From the NCBI GenBank assembly GCA_905212345.1, contig CAJMEC010000019.1:1-28064 (forward strand): a DNA stretch of 28,064 bases. Reading direction: 5' to 3'. A program made the translations under genes and the position numbers. Below are positions 24,254-28,064 of the stretch, piece after piece. Below the pieces are notes generated by a model, which was given only the letters and a program-made list of their open reading frames with translations, was not told where the DNA came from and made no database searches. The DNA comes from an uncultured Sutterella sp. (GTDB taxonomy: Bacteria; Pseudomonadota; Gammaproteobacteria; Burkholderiales; Burkholderiaceae_F). Numbering within the stretch: the first letter of the stretch is position 1; every line of letters starts with the position of its first letter.

Positions 24254-24712
24254 TCAGAATCTGCTTTCCAGCGCGTCAGCCAGTTTCTCAAGAACTTCTT
24301 TGATATCTTCGTCTTTAGCTCTTAGCGCATTTTGTCGAACGGCGTCTGCGGCACCAGGTTGGGCAATCCGAGGGGGATCCTTGGGATAGTTTTCCAGATC
24401 GGGTAGGGGAAGAATTTTCCCCGCTTTAATACTGAGTATCGGAAGGTTAAGACCACTATCAAAGAGATATTTTTCAAGCGAAGGTTGAATTTGCTTGAGC
24501 CGATTGGCAATTGTCGGCGTAGATGTGTTAATGATGATGCCCTGAGGGGAGCATTCCACGTGAACAGCCCGTTGAAAATCAAAATGCAAGCGTTTGCTTT
24601 GACAGGCTCGTTGCAAAACTTGAGCCACCCTGACGCTTAACATTTGCCGAGCAATGAGCGTGTCAGGGTTTAAAGAGTTTAACAGTTTGTCAATGCTTTC
24701 CAATCCGTACAT
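24254..24712 (-). CDS. DUF721 / DciA-like protein
   Basis: This is a 152-residue protein whose position immediately upstream of secA, divergently oriented, and whose general layout match the DUF721 family. The best-known member, DciA, assists loading of the replicative helicase DnaB in bacteria lacking DnaC. Visible features are a basic/hydrophobic N-terminal half with VECSPQGIIINTSTPTIANRLKQI (about 66-89, a KH-like region ending in an amphipathic helix typical of the family), a proline-rich middle (about 115-130), and a charged C-terminal helix. ATG 24712 is chosen over GTG 24742 because AAGGA lies 7 bases upstream. Family assignment is from pattern and synteny and is less certain than the other genes. 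Confidence 0.65.
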   Translation of the reverse strand: MYGLESIDKLLNSLNPDTLIARQMLSVRVAQVLQRACQSKRLHFDFQRAVHVECSPQGIIINTSTPTIANRLKQIQPSLEKYLFDSGLNLPILSIKAGKILPLPDLENYPKDPPRIAQPGAADAVRQNALRAKDEDIKEVLEKLADALESRF

Positions 24713-24785
24713 GCCGTTTTCCTTTTGTGCGCATTTTCTCACAAATAGGCATTGAAATCGAAACGAAAAAAGTTACAAAAAAGGT

Positions 24786-24815
24786 CTTATTTCGTAAAAA
24801 ACAAAGAATTTTCAA
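24786..24815 (-). promoter_or_regulatory. Weak candidate promoter for the DciA-like gene
   Basis: On the minus strand, TTGAAA (complement of 24810-24815) is followed after 18 bases by AATAAG (complement of 24786-24791), about 75 bases upstream of the chosen ATG. The -10 match is partial. Confidence 0.28.
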
Positions 24816-24836
24816 AGGAAAATCAATTCTGCAATA

Positions 24837-24845
24837 TGCGATAAT
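24837..24845 (+). promoter_or_regulatory. Candidate extended -10 promoter for secA
   Basis: TGC-GATAAT at 24837-24845 matches an extended -10 element, and no good -35 is present. The predicted start near 24852 would give a leader of about 90 bases to secA, containing a small hairpin (GACGA at 24869-24873 with TCGTC at 24880-24884). No secM-like arrest gene is visible upstream of secA. Confidence 0.4.
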
Positions 24846-24942
24846 TGCCAGCTGTGGTTTATTCTCTCGACGAATTTTGTCGTCCAAAAATTAACAAAAC
24901 GCGTGCTGCTTGAAAATGCAGTCACGTGCAGGGTATCAAAAG

Positions 24943-27720
24943 ATGTTTTCTGAGCTTTTAACGAAAGTGTTTGGCAGTCGCAATGACCGCTTGATTAAAC
25001 AGTACCGTCGTCAGTGCGCTGCGATCAATAAACTGGAGCCTGCAATTAAAGCTTTGAGCGATGATGAGCTCAAGGCTAAGACTCAAGAATTCCGTGATCG
25101 TTTAGCCAAAGGTGAGACGCTCGAATCGCTATTGCCTGAAGCGTTTGCGGTTGTCAGAGAAGCCAGCTGGCGTGTGTTGGGTATGCGTCATTTTGACGTT
25201 CAACTTATCGGCGGTATGGTGCTCAATGACGGAAAGATCGCAGAAATGCGAACCGGTGAAGGTAAAACATTAACGGCTACGTTGGCTGTTTATTTGAATG
25301 CCCTGCCAGCTAAAGGAGTTCACGTTGTGACAGTGAACGACTACCTTGCCAAGCGTGACGCAGAATGGATGGGACGCGTGTACAACTTCTTAGGGATGAC
25401 GGTTGGCACCATCTACAGTCAGCAACCCAATGACGAGAAGGTTCAAGCTTACGCAGCCGATATCACTTATGGCACCAATAACGAATTTGGTTTTGACTAT
25501 TTGCGCGACAACATGGAGTATGACATTCATCATCGTCGTCAACGCGGTTTGCATTATGCAATCGTTGACGAAGTGGACTCCATTTTGATTGATGAAGCGC
25601 GTACACCGTTGATTATTTCCGGCCCGGCTGATGACAACACCGATCTTTATGCCAAGATTAATGAAATTCCTCCGCTTTTAACGCGTCAGGCGACCGAAAA
25701 AGGGGAGGGGGACTATTGGGTAGATGAAAAAGCCCATCAGGTCTACATTTCAGAGCAAGGACACGAGCATATTGAACAAATCCTCACAGAAAGAGGTTTG
25801 ATTCCTCAAGGCCAAAGTCTGTACTCCGCTCAAAATATTATTTTGATGCATCACTTGATGGCTTCTCTTCGTGCGCACTCCTTGTTTAAGCGCGATCAGC
25901 ACTATGTTGTTCAAAATGGCGAGATTGTCATTGTGGACGAATTTACGGGTCGTTTGATGCCTGGTCGTCGTTGGTCCGAAGGTCTTCACCAGGCTGTTGA
26001 GGCTAAAGAAGGTGTGAAGATTAATCAGGAAAACCAAACGTTTGCCTCTATTACGTTCCAGAATTACTTCCGTATGTATGAGAAGCTTTCCGGTATGACT
26101 GGCACAGCTGATACGGAAGCTTATGAATTCCAAGATATTTATGGTTTGGAAACGGTTGTCATTCCGACTCATAAGAAGATGATTCGTGTTGACCAACAAG
26201 ATAAGGTTTTCCGCACAATCAACGAAAAGTACCAAGCCATTATTGAAGATATCAAGGAATGCAATAAACGCCAACAGCCGGTGTTGTTGGGGACGACTTC
26301 TATTGAAAATTCTGAAGCGCTCAGCAAGCTCTTGGATAAGGAAGGTATTAAGCACAATGTGTTGAACGCCAAGCAACATGAACGTGAAGCCCAGATTGTG
26401 CTTGAAGCCGGTCGTCCGGGGGTTGTGACAATTGCTACTAACATGGCAGGGCGTGGTACCGATATTGTTTTGGGTGGTGGCATTAATAAACATATTGATG
26501 ATGTTAAGACCAACCCTGATCTTTCTGATGAAGAAAAGAAAGCCGCGATTGAGAAGATCAAAGCTGAGTGGCAAATTGAGCACGATAAGGTGGTAGCCGC
26601 CGGTGGTTTGCGCATTATCGGCAGTGAACGCCACGAGTCGCGTCGTATTGACAACCAATTGCGTGGTCGTGCTGGCCGCCAAGGTGACCCGGGTTCTTCA
26701 TGTTTCTATCTGTCGATGGAGGATCCGTTGCTTCGAATTTTCGGCGGTGATCGTATGCGCGCTATTGCCGATAAGCTCAAGCTTGAAGAAGGTGTTGCCA
26801 TTGAATCCAATATGCTCACTCGTATGATTGAGAGCGCGCAGCGTAAAGTTGAAGGTCGAAACTACGACATTCGTAAACAATTGCTTGAATTTGATGACGT
26901 GCAAAATGACCAACGTCGTGAAATTTATCGCTTGCGCAACGAAATTTTAGAAAGCGACGATTTAAGTGAAATGGTGACTAATTTACGTCACGGTTATTTC
27001 ACTGACTTGTTCAGAACTTATGTGCCTGCCGATACCGTTGAAGAGCAATGGGACTTGTCCACGCTTACAACCATTCTCAAGAGTGAATGGGGCGTTGATA
27101 TCGACTTTGCCGGAATGCTTGAAAAGAGCACTTCAACCACCGATGAAGACTTGTTGAAGGCTCTCATTGATGAGTGTGACCGAATCTACAACGACAAGGT
27201 TGAATTGGCCGGCCCGCAGGCGATGAATGATTTCGCCAAGCAAGTGACGTTGCAAGTGTTGGATAGCATTTGGAGAGCGCATATCACTGCTTTGGATGCT
27301 TTGCGTCAAGGAATTTACTTGCGCGGTTACGCCCAAAAGCAACCCAAGCAAGAATACAAGCGTGAAGCATTCTCGATGTTTGAAACCTTACTCGACCGAG
27401 TGCGTGAAAATGTTATGCGTGTATTGATGACTGTCAGAATTCAAACACGCGAAGAAGCGATGGCTGAACAACAACGGGCTCAAGAAGAAGCGCTTGCTCG
27501 TGCACAGGCCGCTGCGCGTGCTCAAGCAATTGCTCAAGCTCAACAAGAAGCTAAAAATAAAGTCGTTCACGATGACGAAGGACACGAATTATCCTTTACC
27601 GGAATCTCTGCGGCCGGGGTGGATCTTGATAAAGTGGATTGGCGAGGCGTTTCCCGCAACGATCCGTGTCCTTGTGGCTCGGGCAAAAAGTTTAAGAACT
27701 GCCACGGTCACATTGACTAA
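24943..27720 (+). CDS. secA: Preprotein translocase ATPase SecA
   Basis: SecA is the ATP-driven motor that pushes preproteins through SecYEG. The 925-residue protein has the standard N-terminus (VFGSRNDRLIKQYR), Walker A MRTGEGKT (102-109), Walker B DEVDSILIDEAR (209-220), the helicase motif VTIATNMAGRGTD, and QLRGRAGRQGDPGSS. A Gln/Ala-rich linker (about 850-875) precedes the zinc-binding C-terminal tail, with ligands Cys909, Cys911, Cys920 and His921 (CPCGSGKKFKNCH) for SecB and phospholipid contact. ATG 24943 is chosen because family N-termini begin just before this point and CAGGG lies upstream; ATG 24916 and TTG 24910 are in frame and would add 9-11 residues. Confidence 0.97.
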   Translation: MFSELLTKVFGSRNDRLIKQYRRQCAAINKLEPAIKALSDDELKAKTQEFRDRLAKGETLESLLPEAFAVVREASWRVLGMRHFDVQLIGGMVLNDGKIAEMRTGEGKTLTATLAVYLNALPAKGVHVVTVNDYLAKRDAEWMGRVYNFLGMTVGTIYSQQPNDEKVQAYAADITYGTNNEFGFDYLRDNMEYDIHHRRQRGLHYAIVDEVDSILIDEARTPLIISGPADDNTDLYAKINEIPPLLTRQATEKGEGDYWVDEKAHQVYISEQGHEHIEQILTERGLIPQGQSLYSAQNIILMHHLMASLRAHSLFKRDQHYVVQNGEIVIVDEFTGRLMPGRRWSEGLHQAVEAKEGVKINQENQTFASITFQNYFRMYEKLSGMTGTADTEAYEFQDIYGLETVVIPTHKKMIRVDQQDKVFRTINEKYQAIIEDIKECNKRQQPVLLGTTSIENSEALSKLLDKEGIKHNVLNAKQHEREAQIVLEAGRPGVVTIATNMAGRGTDIVLGGGINKHIDDVKTNPDLSDEEKKAAIEKIKAEWQIEHDKVVAAGGLRIIGSERHESRRIDNQLRGRAGRQGDPGSSCFYLSMEDPLLRIFGGDRMRAIADKLKLEEGVAIESNMLTRMIESAQRKVEGRNYDIRKQLLEFDDVQNDQRREIYRLRNEILESDDLSEMVTNLRHGYFTDLFRTYVPADTVEEQWDLSTLTTILKSEWGVDIDFAGMLEKSTSTTDEDLLKALIDECDRIYNDKVELAGPQAMNDFAKQVTLQVLDSIWRAHITALDALRQGIYLRGYAQKQPKQEYKREAFSMFETLLDRVRENVMRVLMTVRIQTREEAMAEQQRAQEEALARAQAAARAQAIAQAQQEAKNKVVHDDEGHELSFTGISAAGVDLDKVDWRGVSRNDPCPCGSGKKFKNCHGHID

Positions 27721-27735
27721 TTGCTAAACCAACTT

Positions 27736-27765
27736 AAAAAAGCGCTCTGAAATGGGCGCTTTTTT
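27736..27765 (+). terminator. Intrinsic terminator after secA
   Basis: AAAAAAGCGC (27736-27745) pairs with GCGCTTTTTT (27756-27765). Two further pairs inside the stem leave a six-base loop, and the right arm ends in six T residues. It lies 15 bases after the secA stop. Confidence 0.9.
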
Positions 27766-27776
27766 GTGAGAAGAAT

Positions 27777-28064
27777 ATGACGAACCGAACAGAAACACTC
27801 GTAGCCTGTGTGGTGATGATTGATAACGAAGGACGAAGTTTGCTGGGGTGCCGGCCGGAGGGGAAAGTGTATGCCGGTTGGTGGGAGTTCCCAGGCGGGA
27901 AATTAGAGGCTATGGAAACCGTGGAAGAAGCCGCCAAACGTGAAATGCGCGAAGAACTCGGGATCGATCTTCAAAATTCTTCTCCGTGGGTAACTTTGGT
28001 ACATGACTATCCCCATGCGCGCGTACGACTTCATTTTGTCAGGAGTTGGCAGTGGCGGGGGGGG
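27777..28064 (+). CDS. mutT: MutT-type Nudix hydrolase, 3' partial
   Basis: The first 96 codons of a Nudix hydrolase begin at ATG 27777 and run off the right edge. The Nudix box is complete: GKLEAMETVEEAAKREMREELGI fits GX5EX7REUXEEXGU (about residues 41-63). FPGGK just before it and GCRPEGKVYAGWWEFPGG are typical of MutT enzymes that hydrolyse 8-oxo-dGTP. The position right after secA is the classical mutT location in proteobacteria, which supports the symbol. Only the N-terminal two-thirds is visible, so substrate and any C-terminal fusion (as seen in some betaproteobacteria) cannot be judged. The final eight bases are all G; if that is a sequencing or contig-end artefact, the last few residues are unreliable. 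Confidence 0.88.
   Translation, partial: MTNRTETLVACVVMIDNEGRSLLGCRPEGKVYAGWWEFPGGKLEAMETVEEAAKREMREELGIDLQNSSPWVTLVHDYPHARVRLHFVRSWQWRGG

Noticed and set aside
25750..26682. 310-codon open frame on the minus strand inside secA
   Set aside because: It lies wholly antisense to a clearly functional secA. Its translation is rich in Asn, Leu and Phe, as expected from the reverse complement of SecA codons, and it shows no family motif.
1..28064. CRISPR arrays, tRNA or rRNA genes, insertion sequences, prophage or defence genes
   Set aside because: I saw no regularly spaced repeats, cloverleaf-like segments, transposase motifs or phage genes. The window is densely filled with conserved envelope and division genes.

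Overview
The window reads as chromosomal DNA of a Gram-negative betaproteobacterium of the order Burkholderiales. The family looks like Sutterellaceae or Alcaligenaceae, although that is an inference. Supporting evidence: an outer-membrane porin ending in phenylalanine, lpxC (lipid A), secA with a zinc-binding tail, a MurE with the meso-diaminopimelate signature, a fused murE-murF gene, and the gene order ftsZ-lpxC-(DUF721/dciA)-secA. Base composition looks balanced and even throughout, and I see no mobile element, CRISPR array, tRNA or rRNA.

Layout. Positions 1-1157 hold the 3' part of a porin gene, closed by a hairpin. Positions 1225-2571 (minus strand) encode an MscS-family mechanosensitive channel. 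Positions 2782-4896 (plus) encode a single-chain ADP-forming acyl-CoA synthetase, followed by a very strong UUCG-loop terminator. Positions 4937-5207 carry the promoter of the division and cell-wall (dcw) cluster with four GTGNN boxes at exact 10-bp spacing, the expected MraZ operator. Positions 5208-22565 are an almost unbroken dcw cluster: mraZ, rsmH, ftsL, ftsI, murE-murF (fused), mraY, murD, ftsW, murG, murC, ddlB, ftsQ, ftsA, ftsZ. Many junctions overlap by 1-4 bases, implying translational coupling. lpxC follows at 22580. A LysE/RhtB-type exporter gene (23603-24253) and a convergent DUF721/DciA-like gene (24254-24712, minus) lie between lpxC and secA (24943-27720). A mutT-type Nudix gene starts at 27777 and runs off the end.

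How the genes work together. MurC, MurD, MurE and MurF, with Ddl-supplied D-Ala-D-Ala, build UDP-MurNAc-pentapeptide. MraY and MurG convert it to lipid I and lipid II. FtsW and FtsI polymerise and cross-link septal peptidoglycan. FtsL, FtsQ, FtsA and FtsZ form the divisome scaffold. MraZ and RsmH head the operon. LpxC commits precursor to lipid A and SecA drives export, so the region is an envelope-growth block.

The most interesting points are in ftsZ. Its C-terminal peptide is unlike the usual 'DIPAFLR' type and is rich in tryptophan, and the T7 catalytic-loop asparagine is replaced by glycine. Also notable are the murE-murF fusion, the four-box MraZ operator, a perfect 12-bp inverted repeat bounding an 85-nt element just before the exporter gene, and an 11-bp AT-rich inverted repeat before ftsZ. 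I found no convincing wholly novel multi-gene system; most of this window is conserved core machinery.
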